Assembly (NCBI GenBank): GCA_014338405.1
Contig: JTDE01000460.1
Coordinates: 110,210 to 174,209, forward strand
DNA: 64,000 nt
Direction: 5' to 3'
From: Paragonimus skrjabini miyazakii
Lineage: Eukaryota; Platyhelminthes; Trematoda; Plagiorchiida; Troglotrematidae
Shown here piece after piece: positions 25,293 to 35,800 of this stretch. Numbering within the stretch: position 1 is the stretch's first letter; each line of letters starts with the position of its first letter. The notes beneath the pieces were generated by a model that worked only from the letters and a program-made list of their open reading frames with translations, searched no databases and was not told where the DNA came from. Made by a program: the position numbers and the translations under genes.

Positions 25293-25500
25293 CTTGTGAG
25301 TAATGATCAGGTTGCCCGATCGTCTCGAAATGGAGACACAGTTACTGTCTGTTAACTCCAATCGATAACCCCGCGATTAGGGCTTCCTAGACAGGTCGAA
25401 ATCTCCGGTCTCATTAAACCTGCTAGGCGATATTTTAGATTACTGATGAGTAGTCGGGGATTTGGTTAATTTCAAGTTGAACATCACCTACAATTGATCT

Positions 25501-26599
25501 CTTATCCCATTTCATTACGAGCAACTCAGATACATGGATATTTCCTTTAACTCCCAGAGGTGCTATCCACTACAAGGTGACGTTACTGTAGTCCACGTCA
25601 GACACACCATTAATTGCTTGATTTGGACCACTACATTTGTTTGACTGCGCGTCCTATCAAGCCGTGAGTCCAACCACTTTTTGTTAGAGTATCGCCTTGA
25701 ATTCACTGATAGAACTGGATACTTCATGGAGTTATGAACTATTCATAGAGTTCGTGTAGCACATTCACAGCAACAAAAATCTACGTAGTTTATACACTTC
25801 TTAGACAAATCCAAGTCACGCGAAGAGAAATACTTTCACAATGTATTTATACGTAAGGAATTGATTAAATAAGTGAGTAAGTATTTAAGTCATTATAAGA
25901 ACGGTCAGTTCAGATGGCACGTCCGACACGCGTACAGATAAAAAGTCTAAATCTTCACCTTAGCACGATGATGATAAGGCGAATAAACTAATACGTTACT
26001 CGACAATACATAATTTTTGTACCAGGTTGATGCGGTATAAAATATAAGATGATGTTTACAAGTTTGTCAGACGAGGGGCACGCTTATAGGAAAACGAGGA
26101 ATTATTACGCACATTTCACGATATGGATGAATTCGTGTGCGAAGTATGTGGTGGTTGAACACATACAATATGACTGGATATTTGTGTTAACACTCGAACA
26201 GTCACACACGCTCATTGTTATTTCTCGAACTTATTCAACAGTATGACTTCTCGAGCTAAAAGCGTTAACTAATCATGCGGAAATTCATAGAGTTGACCAC
26301 TCAGTTACACTGCTTCACATCTGCGGTGATCAGCGAGTCTTGATAAATTCGATGGATTCAAGACAAGTTAGCGAACAGATTTTCACAGTTGAAGGTACTC
26401 AGTCAAACCAATGAGTTTTAAAACATTATTAATAAATCGAACTGTGAGATAAAATGGTTCGGTGAAAGTGGAATCAGAATAGTTTGAATACATTAATGTA
26501 TGAACAAAATAAGAAGAATGCTCATAGTTTGTTTTTTATTCAACTGTTCAATAAACTTCTAACAAAATGACTTCATGATTTAGCAAGATTCTAATTGGC
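25501..26599. other. no gene recognised
   Basis: AT-rich spacer; frames under 70 codons. Nothing recognised. Confidence 0.5.
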
Positions 26600-27252
26600 C
26601 AGAGTTCATTAACTAATTATACGCTCAGGTGCTACCAGTTATCAGCTTGTTTGTGAACCTTGTCATAACATCTGACAGGCATAGCAAACAAAAAGCGCCG
26701 TCCGAAGAACTGATCACTGTAGAGAAAAAGAGGGTTTACATAGAGTTGCCCTTCAAGGGTGACCATATCATGCGGCAAACAACACAACGACTGAGAAGTT
26801 CACATAAACGAACTTTTAACGCGGCTGAACTCCGTGTACTCTCTCGGACCCAAAAGTTACCAGTGCCTTCAATCAAAGTAGACCAGCCTATCGGTGCCAC
26901 CTCACATTGTGTTTACCAATTTAAATGTAACTGCGGTGAAAGTTACATAGGCAGAACCGAAAGGTGTCTGATCTCCAGAATGAAAGAACACTTGCTCAAA
27001 TGGATGCAAAAGTCCGTGTTACCGGAGAACGGCAATGTTGCTGAAACACGTAAACAGCCAGTTTCATCAGTCGCTAGACACGTCCTGACCACTGGTCATG
27101 TTATCGATCCAGCTTGTGCATTCAGAGTTCTGTTGCGTCACTCCAATTCAAGATACCTGAGATTTGCTGAAGCTGTAGCAATCAATTGCCTCAAGCCAGC
27201 TCTGTGTGTTCAGAAAAAACTGTTTGTGAACTTGACCCTACCTTGGACCTAG
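26600..27252 (+). pseudogene. 5'-truncated PLE: linker and GIY-YIG endonuclease, frame open
   Basis: A 207-codon frame (26629-27252) holds the PLE linker (ELPFKGDHIMRQTTQRLR) followed by a complete-looking GIY-YIG domain. It has CVYQFKCNCGESYIGRTER with the paired cysteines, YIG and the arginine in place, then RMKEH, a central SSVARHVLTTGHVIDPACAFRV block with the conserved histidines, and a C-terminal RFAEAVAINCLKP block with the conserved glutamate. It ends in a natural stop after NLTLPWT, a usual PLE C-terminus. The RT is missing, so this is a 5'-truncated copy, typical of target-primed insertion. The endonuclease reading frame itself is undamaged, which suggests a younger insertion. The start codon cannot be assigned because the true N-terminus is absent. 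Confidence 0.85.
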
Positions 27253-27333
27253 TGACTTATCTTAACCCGCTTATTGATTATCAACCCTCTGAATTGTTTG
27301 CTATAAAAAAAACCGATCCATGTTATTGTAAAT

Positions 27334-27374
27334 TTGGTACTGATGAGTCAATACGAAATGCTTGCATCTACCAG
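27334..27374 (+). ncRNA. intact type I hammerhead ribozyme at PLE 3' end
   Basis: All parts are present. Stem I is UUGGUA with UACCAG (27334-27339, 27369-27374; five pairs plus one wobble). The core CUGAUGA is at 27340-27346. Stem II is GU-CAAU-AC (27347-27354). GAA follows at 27355-27357. Stem III is AUG/CAU with loop CUUG (27358-27367). The cleavage-site C is at 27368. It starts 82 bases after the stop codon of the endonuclease. PLEs of many animals are known to carry minimal hammerheads of this kind in their terminal repeats. The relic at 21846-21880 shares its 5' half and flank. Confidence 0.85.
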
Positions 27375-28269
27375 TTTTCGTGTTCTGCCTGTTTTGTTCA
27401 AACTTCTGAAGGGAACTAACTGTTTCAAACATCTGACATAGATTGTCAGAGTTCTAGAAAGAGAAAATGAAAATTTTCTCGAAGGATCTTTTAGCAAGCT
27501 TCTTGCATACTTTTCAATAATACTTGCTGACTGCACCAGCCAACCGTGTGTGTGCGTGAGAGATCACTGTATTTGGCCAGTGATTGTATAAACATATTCA
27601 AAATTTTATGATATTTCTCATAAAACAATTACACTTGATGGGTCGACAAGAAAACATTGATGAACTTCGAAGTAACGTGACCAAGAATAGGAAATGATTG
27701 CAGCTGAATCACACAAAATGTTGACCACTCGACACTCGTGGATTGTTTCAGCGTTTCCAATAGCATTACTAATAAGACATGGTGTTTCTGTCGCTGGTTC
27801 GAATCCAGCCGAAGCCCTGACTTTTCACAGTTGGGTCTCATCTACATTTTCCAATAGTGTCCAAAAGTTCATCAGAAGTAAAGATGGTTAGGTAAACAGT
27901 CTGTTTGCGATTAGTCATTAACGGGCCAACTACGTAAGATTTTCTATCATCAGGCTTGTCAGGTGATCAAAGCCAGGAGCAATTCGTCACACAATCACGT
28001 CAAACGAGGGTGATTTGGAGAGCAGTTAAGTGACATCCGGAGATGTGAAATGAGTAACGGGAGGTCGTGGCAACCGTAGGGTTTGGACAACTCTCTTCTG
28101 ATTGCAAAACCGTAGATTACGCAACTAAGTTCCAATCACCTTAGCGACGGCCAGAATACGAAATTTGACACCTCTGTATTGACGACTGAGCAAGCAGTAA
28201 ATGGGCTGGAAAGCCAACTCCGGTGAGATTCGGTGCACCGAGTCAAAATTACATTCAAAATTGACTCCA
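27375..28269. other. mostly unassigned; possible PLE 3' flank
   Basis: No gene. On the minus strand near 27940-27965 there is AAGCCTGATGATAGAAAATC, which has a hammerhead-like CUGAUGA and GAAA but no stem II. Its position, about 300 bp downstream of the endonuclease start at 28.3-28.4 kb, is where a PLE terminal ribozyme would be. A T-arm-like GCTGGTTCGAATCCAGC lies at 27797-27813 without a tRNA around it. Confidence 0.4.
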
Positions 28270-28890
28270 CCTCACCCTTAGTCAGTCAAGTGAGACGGTG
28301 TTTACGTATCCTTTGAGAAACACGCCTGGTTGAGCTACCGACGTAACCTACTCCAGAGAAGTAGGTAAAAGAGTAAACACAAAATAAGGCCACACATTTA
28401 GGCAAAATATCTTCAATTTGCGCGTAAAGTACCGGTTTGGATGTGAGCGAGATTCTCAGTTGTGCCACACTGTAGGTCTTGTCAATTGTGTTATTTATTC
28501 TGAGTTACTTTTTTAGCCAATACCTCGCTTGTTAGCCTAATTTCACATAAATCAACTTCTCTTCCACAGATTGAAGTTGAAAATCCAGTGTTGTGTATTC
28601 CGTCTGCTTATCAATAAAGTTTTGGGGGTAGGCATTCTCTGTGAATTTCTCCCATAAAATGTCATTTCAACTTCGGTTGTGTCATCTGTGCATATTTTCA
28701 TAGCCCCGCGTGTCAAACTACGAACAGTGTTTCCTTTCTGCTTGAGAGGTATGTAGCTGAAAAAGTGCGTATACTAGTCGTTCCGTCCTCTTCCTGTAAA
28801 TGCCCATTTGAAATGAACTGTCTGCAGGACAATTCAGTACCACATCCAGGTTATCATGGTTTTTAAAAGACCCTTTTTTGCTATGGCGCG
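28270..28890 (-). pseudogene. PLE fragment: RT C-terminus, linker and GIY-YIG start
   Basis: Read from right to left, one frame gives GIYRKRTERLVY and a second gives SLTRGAMKIC followed by a linker. This is the post-palm segment in which PLEs have YRK-T, an H-ErK block and a TRRA-like helix. The frame at 28286-28468 then reads CVYSFTYFSGVGYVGSSTRRVSQRIRKH, a GIY-YIG first motif with YVG in place of YIG. The second paired cysteine is lost. The wording CVYSFT is shared with the fragment at 53.1 kb, so the two are one lineage. Frame changes and stops make it a relic; the RT core has not been found upstream. Confidence 0.75.
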
Positions 28891-31800
28891 AAGTACCCGA
28901 ATGTCAGTTACACGGAATTGAATATGACATGAACTTGTACCGTTGGGTGTTTGTCATGAGTTGTATTAACGATTTTCATCAACAGGCGACAGTTCAACTT
29001 CACTGTCTGAGGTATTCAGAGAATCTATATGATTGTCTGACCAGTGCACAAAACAAATGAACTGTGCTGCAATGGTGCTTGGTTGCAAGTAGCAAGAGGA
29101 GCCACGCCCATAACGAAGTCATCAGCAAATTAGTAAGCATGTTTCTGTTTCGTCTGAGCGTTCAACCTACGTATGCTGATCGAAAAGTAAAACTATGTTT
29201 GCGTGAGGTACAGTGGTTTAAACTGTCGCGTAGGAGGACAATGGTGTTGAAGTTGGTTTATTGTGTCTGAGTGATAACTTAGTGTGGCCGTTTGATTCCC
29301 ATTTACCCTGAAATTATAGATAAAATATTTCCCACTTTACGCACCATGTCTGTACCAATACGATAGTGTTGACAAGACAGTCAATGTGGAATCTGACCTG
29401 TAATAAACACACTGACGAAGGTAATTGTTTTGAAACACATTCAAAGTCGCGGAGTTGTACGCTATTAGGCTTCGTTTGGAGGAACCTTCTTAAGGTTTGA
29501 TTTTCACTAACTATTGTGAATATATGAAATTGTAGGTTGGCAATGCAGGCTTCCACGAACTCCAAAGTGGTTTGCATATCGTACGCAAATTGTAGGATGT
29601 CTCCTCCACGGGTTTCTGTAGTTGTAAACAGAAACCAATAATCATAGCATTCAACCCACTGCTCACTACTTCGTAATATGAGCTGCGTATTTTGGTCAGC
29701 TAAAACCAGTGTACACTGTGGTTTACTAGGAAACATTCACCAGATACGAGGTCTGACAATCAACTTTGGACAGTTTATTTATTTAATTCATAGGAATTTT
29801 GATCGAAAAGAGCAAAATATTTTGCGAAAGCATCAATCTAAAATTTATTCTCCGAAAGTTAGTTTCGTTTGGGTGAACGTAATAGTTGCATCTCATGTTT
29901 GATAACTCTAATGAATACAATTACTTGAAACAGTGTCAAAACGAATGTAGACAATTTTGCCATAGGTGACAAACCGAATACAGAAAATCAAGAGCAAACA
30001 AATGAGAAATGAAACCCAATGAGGAGATCAAATTACAAAGTTCCGGTCTGCCTAAAACCGGAAACCTTTTTGAACTATTCACAACTTTCTGTTTACAAGG
30101 CCAGTTCTTTTATAGAATACTTTTGGTACTTCTGACCAACATAGATGTGTCCAAATAAACTGAGATTAAGCATACGCGGAAGGCGATAGGTCAGATTAAT
30201 ATAGGGGCTAAATAACGAATCAACCCTTCAGTCAGGTGACGAGTCGGTCAACCATTCATTCGGAGATATACCTCTCAGTGAAGCGTAACTCGACTTATCA
30301 GGTGCCTATGACTTTACTATATTATTAAGAAACTCAAGATGACGTTGAGACAACTACGGATTTGGTGCATCTCATCTATAAGATTCGTAACTTGTATTTG
30401 TATGTACTGCTGTTCTGTCCTGATATGTTCATACTGCTTCATATTTGACAGATATGACTGATTAATGCACAAATTAGTATCGTTCCACAAAGTTCATTTT
30501 CTGTTCTGTTTGGTTAAATAATACTTTTGCAATTTAGATATCATTCTCTAACACTTAGCCTGACTAGATTTGAACACATTTTTTATTGTAATTGTTTTAG
30601 TTTGACTAGACCGAAACTATTTTCGAATGCTGTTTTTATTACTCTCAGATAGTAACATCTATGCAAAGTTCACTTTAAATTAACCCATCATTATCTCAAA
30701 ATAATTCCCGCTTATCGCTCTCTATGTTCGTGATCCCACTGTACACTTGCTGCATTCATTCTTATCTCCGGCTATTGTGTTGCCATATCTCTCACTCTGA
30801 TCAATTTAATATGAAAAAACTATCTTACCAAACACTTTGTATGAATTTATCTGGTCAATTTATAGCTTGCTTTATCCACTTGGCTAGTAATTATCCCACT
30901 TCAGCAGTGGTAGCTATTCAGAGGTGGAAGGTGACATATATACTCAGAATAGAGTACTATAGGCGTCTTGGTTTATGCTTGCGTACATGTGAGAGAAGGA
31001 TATTTGCCTAAGCTTTCCTGGTCAAACGTTGTTAGTACGATGAGTTTTGTCTGACGGTTTAAAAGTGAGAAACAAACGAGGGAAGGAGGCGAAACGAACG
31101 CGAGTAAACCATTAAGATGTACTGTTGTAAATTAGGAATAACTAAGAAATCTAACGCGATCTTCCCTCAAATTTTCACTTAAAACTGTAAGAGTATGTTA
31201 GGATGATGACAAGCATACCTGCAAAGCGAGTTATCCCATATTTATTTGCTGTTACCGTAATTTTAAGCGGTGCGTTCGAATACCAACAGGTCTTAAATGA
31301 AAGACGGTCCTGACTACGTAGTACCTCGCCCTATATACTTCAGTCTCAAGGAGTTATTTTTTGACTACCCATCCCTGCTTGATTGGGCGATGACTCGGTG
31401 TATGTGGCAAGTTCTATGGGTAAGGTCGGGGTTATCCAGTCGGTGTCAGTTACGTACTAGTACTTGGTCTATTGTCCTCAGACTCCCTGGAACCTCCGGT
31501 TTTACTGAGCTCCTTCAGTTTTCTAGCTTTCTGTTTATGAACAAGTTTAAGAGATACAAAATCTATTTTTACTACTAGGACAACGAGCCTATGTGACGTT
31601 TCTGGGTATAGGTTGAATAAGGGGCCGTACATAATGAGTAACTCAAGAGGGTAATTTCCACAAACACTTCCTTCAAAATTTGATGCTATAAAAATTGCAT
31701 AAACTACAGAGAGACTAAGTTTTTCTTCCAGTAGAATCTGTTGTTTTCTCTCGAATTGAAGTTAGTTTGATATAACCAACGTTGTTACCGGCGTAATTCC

Positions 31801-32249
31801 AATGACAAATTTGCGTCAATCAACTTCTGATCAGTTTGGAAGCCAACATAGTCTTTCCTGGCGGTTAAGATGGTTTGCATGATTCAATGAATATCCCATA
31901 TTTTCCGGAAACTCATAACCCCCTAAGTTTTTATACCTTCGACGTAAGGTGATAATGTCAGCCACAGAACTCTTCAAAGTTCAAGAACGGTTATTATGAA
32001 TACCGGGTAATCTTGAGAAGACCCTTGCGAAACATTGATGTTAGCATGAGACCAATATGATGATTGTACATCCGATTAAAAGATGTACAGCCGTAAATGC
32101 AAAGGCTCAATTAGAAAGTAGCTGTAGAATTTTCAAGGCAGGATACAACCCTCCATCAGCAGCCCTTGTTGAAAAACCACCAGCAAACAGATGGTTTGCA
32201 AATAATGTGCAGTTTGAGGGGAACCAAAATGATTATTAGTAATGGCTAT
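28891..32249. other. 3.4 kb without a recognised gene
   Basis: A 140-codon frame on the minus strand (29314-29736) lies upstream of the PLE fragment on the same strand and could be part of it, but I find no RT motif in it. The rest shows no recognisable feature. Confidence 0.45.
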
Positions 32250-32450
32250 AACGTTTGCCAACATGATCAAGTCCCGGCAGTGGCGATGATATGCACTACT
32301 GACGAGCTCTAATGAGAGCGAAATTCGAGTCTAGTGCTTCTTTTCGAAAGAGGCCGACTAGAAAGTCTATGGGAATGCGACAGCTGCGATCAATTGTGGG
32401 TGATGCTCAATCTATATGAAAATCAAAATCCCCTACTACTCATCAGTAAT
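32250..32450 (+). mobile_element. 5'-truncated hammerhead unit, well preserved
   Basis: The copy begins inside the tRNA-like head (clear from about 32269, GTCCCGGCAGTGGCG) and runs through the ribozyme to the unit tail, ending in ACTCATCAGTAAT at 32450. It has about half of a 433-bp unit. Truncation on the 5' side is usual for reverse-transcribed insertions. Confidence 0.85.
32293..32337 (+). ncRNA. intact type I hammerhead ribozyme
   Basis: Stem I GCACUA/UAGUGC (32293-32298, 32332-32337) pairs perfectly. CUGACGA is at 32299-32305. Stem II GCUCU/AGAGC with loop AAUG spans 32306-32319. GAAA is at 32320-32323. Stem III is the A-U closing pair plus a U-G pair with loop UCGA. The cleavage-site C is at 32331. 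This is the best-preserved member of the small-unit family. The outer part of stem I may extend, since CAGUGGC upstream (32278-32284) can pair with GCC-ACU downstream. Confidence 0.88.
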
Positions 32451-32755
32451 CTATAAATGTTGATACGATGGTCAAAACATCGCAGCTGTTACTTGCTCAC
32501 CTTGGTTGACAGCAGACAATAAACACCGCATCAGACAGTGCAACTGGTACTTGTAGTGAGAAGCCTTCTAACTGAGTCAACTGGGCGAGCACACCACAAA
32601 ATCACATAAGAAACGGCTGTATCCCTGTGAACGGAGACGGGTGCTCGATCTGGATCACATGACTTAGCTTTATCCACCAATGTTTAAAAATATGAGCTAC
32701 GGATTGATTCGAGCCGATGACTGGAACCGACGTTGTAAAGTTTATCTGGATGCAA

Positions 32756-32800
32756 AGGCTGCGATGAAATGTGAGTGATGTTCAACTTAAAAAGAAAGGG
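32756..32800 (+). repeat. isolated tail of a hammerhead unit
   Basis: GCTGCGATGAAATGTGAGTG and the following ATGTTCAACTT match the unit tail (GCTGCGATCAATTGTGGGTG, ATGTTCAACTT). Only the last 40 or so bases are present. Downstream, on the minus strand at about 32808-32850, is a short tRNA-like stretch with A- and B-box-like words too close together to be a tRNA. Confidence 0.55.
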
Positions 32801-35800
32801 GGGTTCGAATGTAGCATGCGCTTCAGTTGAGCTATGAACCCACGTCCGGAGCTTCGAATTTACGTTTTTAGACAGTCACCCCTTAGTCTCACTGTCTGAA
32901 ATAGAACCCACTAAATGCTCCAAAGAATAAACTGCCCTGAAAGCATTTATGCCGTTCACTTTTAGACTCGCCAAAGTAAAGCTGTTATATGATCGTTTAT
33001 GGCTGTATTGCAACAGCACTAGACAGTGTTCGTGTCCTTGTTAAAGTGCACATCATTGTCTTGTTGCCATAGTATTCCCAAAACACTTTGAAGAACCTTT
33101 CAAAACATGTACCACCAAAGTGCCACATTTGATTCTATTTTAAGAAACTGTACTAAGGATAGTGAAACTTAGTTTCCGTACACTACGGGTGAGCCGAATG
33201 TGGGTATTGCTGGACCCTGGCAGCGACAGCCGGCCAATCCATCTTGATGTACGCTTGCCTCCAATGTTAAACAAAACAGATGCCCTTCCCGCACAAACGA
33301 AGTAAAGTTGAAAACGCAGCTGCATGTCATCTACTCAGTCACACATACTTACGTACAAAGTAAGACGTTAACTAATTCGGACAGCACTCAACAGTAAAAC
33401 TGCTTGGTTCCCGGTTAAGATGTGTTGTTATATCGGCAGGTCAGCCCGAAAAGGGGAACCAAAGCAACATCATAAGAAATTGATATATTCAAAAAGGTGC
33501 TCTAGATGTTGTCCGTGTTTTTTTAATGATGTGAAGGCATTCTCCTTGAGTATGACGACAGTATATGTTGCAAAATGGTCGCAGAGATTGTACTGCGTTC
33601 AAAGACTGCGGCTAATTTTAACACCTGCAGGGTTTGTGAACATTTTTTTAGACTCTTTGTCTGAGGCGGCTCAAAAAGAAATGACTGCCTTGAAATGATA
33701 TCTGGCGCCTTCGAGGGAAACCGATCTACCGTCGCCCGGATATTTCTCCCGGATACTCTAGCAAACAGTGAATATTGTCGAGTTGTGTCATCCTGATAAA
33801 TTTAAACGTTTTCAAGTGTTGCTGATTGTTTCAGCGCTGATACGACATTCTGTTATAGCTTTTGAAAATGGAAGTGCTCCGGCTTGTAAATGACAGTTCG
33901 AATAGGGATTTTGCTCCAAGCATTTTTCCAAAGGAGAAAGATGCAATAATCCATGTTCTAATAGTACCCGCCCAAAACATATATATTTCGTCCTATTGGC
34001 ATCAAGTTGGAGAAAACCTATAAGGCAACTGAAGCGTTAGAAATACAGTTTGTGTGAGAATCCAGTCAAACAGAGTAATGTTCCAGTAGCAAATAATGTC
34101 GAATACATATATCACTTTCCGTTAAGTACAACGTACAAATTAACAACCTTGTGTCTACCCAATAATGGGAGCTCCAGTAATAAAACCTCCTTCTATGACT
34201 AATGCTTGTGTCTTTTGATTATTTTTTCCGTAGCTGAGTTAGGTATGTTATATTCTTGAGAACGCCGGCAGGCACTTATTTGATGTAGTTTTCACAGTTC
34301 ACAAAATAACACGGACACAGCAGTTACCAGATGATACATGGTGTTGACTATTTCTCAACTGGTACTAAGGACTCTGTTCTAGTGAAGGTTTACATCAACC
34401 GTCATATAGCTTTAAATGTGGCTAATCACGTACCTACATCCTCTGCATTTAGCACACCAATAGTCTTTTGCACGCTATCACTAACGGCTACATCAAACCT
34501 TAATAGACCATTTGGTAGCTGCATTACCGAGACGTTGTTCAGTTTGCCATTTTATAGCATGGAATTTCTTTCAGTCCAAACTGAGCACGATTACTATCCG
34601 GTAACACGACCGGATCTAAACAAACCGCCGCCATAACCACAGCCAGACAGACACAGATATCAATACACAACGACCTAATCACGTAAAGGCCCAATGGTCC
34701 GACCTGCCTTTGATGAAATGAAGGTGTTGATTCTGAGCCGCCACCGGAAGCGTCTTATAGTCTGTGCACTCTTGTAGATTTCAGCTGGCGAAGGAACACA
34801 CTTCTTCCACAGAGCATGTCACACTCTTAATTCAGCTTATTTCCGTCAGAAAATACATGTATCGACATGTCGTAACTGCCTAACTGAAAATCGTCTGCCT
34901 CGTAGGACTCGAACTCCCACCCTAGCTAACCAGTCTATACAGCATGAACATATCATCTTTCGGAACAAAGTGGGTTTGAAACGGACGAATCAGCTCCAGT
35001 TGCACAACAGTTTTCAGTGAGTTGTCCACGTCGATCTGGAGAACGCCACTACTTGCCGTCCTCTTGGCACAAACATGGTCGAAAGTAGCAGAAGAAAGCC
35101 ACTGACAAGCGGGAGAACAAGGCTCTTGGATAACAAGGCCACAAACTTGAGAAATGGCAAACACTGTTTATCGATCTTACGACATGACGAAATAACACCA
35201 AGCCGCAGTTCACAAATGCTTCAACAGAACTAGACAACACCACGACGTGTCCCAATCAACGGTCTTCAGACAGCCTTCTACTACTAAGCACATTCGCTTT
35301 GTCCGTAAACAGTTTTTTATCGTCTACGGTTTGGTGAAAAATCTATCATGATAACACATTAGGAAAATATTGCGTTGTTGTTTGGTCTTTTTGCACTCAT
35401 TGATATATTCTGACTCCCAGTGCTGCATTGTCATTCATTCAGTGGGGTATTTATCGACAGCTATCTGTTATCAATCCTAGGTCATAGTGGTCATGGTGTC
35501 CATAGAACGACTGAATTAAGCGATTTGATTGGAAATGCGCGTACACCTCCGTGACAACCAGTACAACTGTATTTACAACGGTACGTTGGCTTCAACCCCT
35601 AACTCTATTCGGGTAGAAGGTCTGTCTGGAGGTAATCCCTTTCGTTTAAATTTTTCGTAAAGCGGTTGTGACGTCAGTTCTTACTGTCGGGTGCACACAT
35701 TCGAGACAGCCTTATGCATGGAGTGAAAAACACCCTGTTTCGCTGACACATGGGTTCGAACGTCCGGAATTGTGGATGTAACTCTCAGATTGAACGAAGC

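Larger units (their letters stand above)
24552..25500 (-). mobile_element. tandem array of hammerhead units, with assembly gap
   Basis: Three unit tails in the same orientation begin at 24552, 24981 and 25470, each marked by CAAGTTGAACATCAC. The first spacing is 429 bp. The second is 489 bp but includes a placeholder of 100 unknown bases; with the 44-45 bases expected from other copies it becomes about 433. The array thus holds one old unit, one well-preserved unit and the start of a third. Head-to-tail repetition of a ribozyme-bearing unit is the layout expected of a retrozyme or of a rolling-circle or template-switch product. The unit at 24552-24980 has lost its ribozyme. Confidence 0.85.

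Noticed and set aside
27186..27419. Frame ending in CIYQFSC, like the start of a second GIY-YIG domain
   Set aside because: The resemblance is seven residues and lacks YIG. The same bases form the intact hammerhead, whose flank is conserved at 21.8 kb, so the ribozyme explains the sequence better.
27797..27813. Perfect tRNA T-arm-like stem-loop with a B-box word
   Set aside because: No D arm, variable loop or proper anticodon loop can be placed upstream; not a tRNA gene.
29314..29736. 140-codon minus-strand frame upstream of a PLE fragment
   Set aside because: I looked for RT motifs to link it to the PLE and found none that I would defend.
34895..34940. B-box-like word with a pairing T arm on the minus strand
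   Set aside because: No A box at the right distance and no clover-leaf; chance or a very old fragment.
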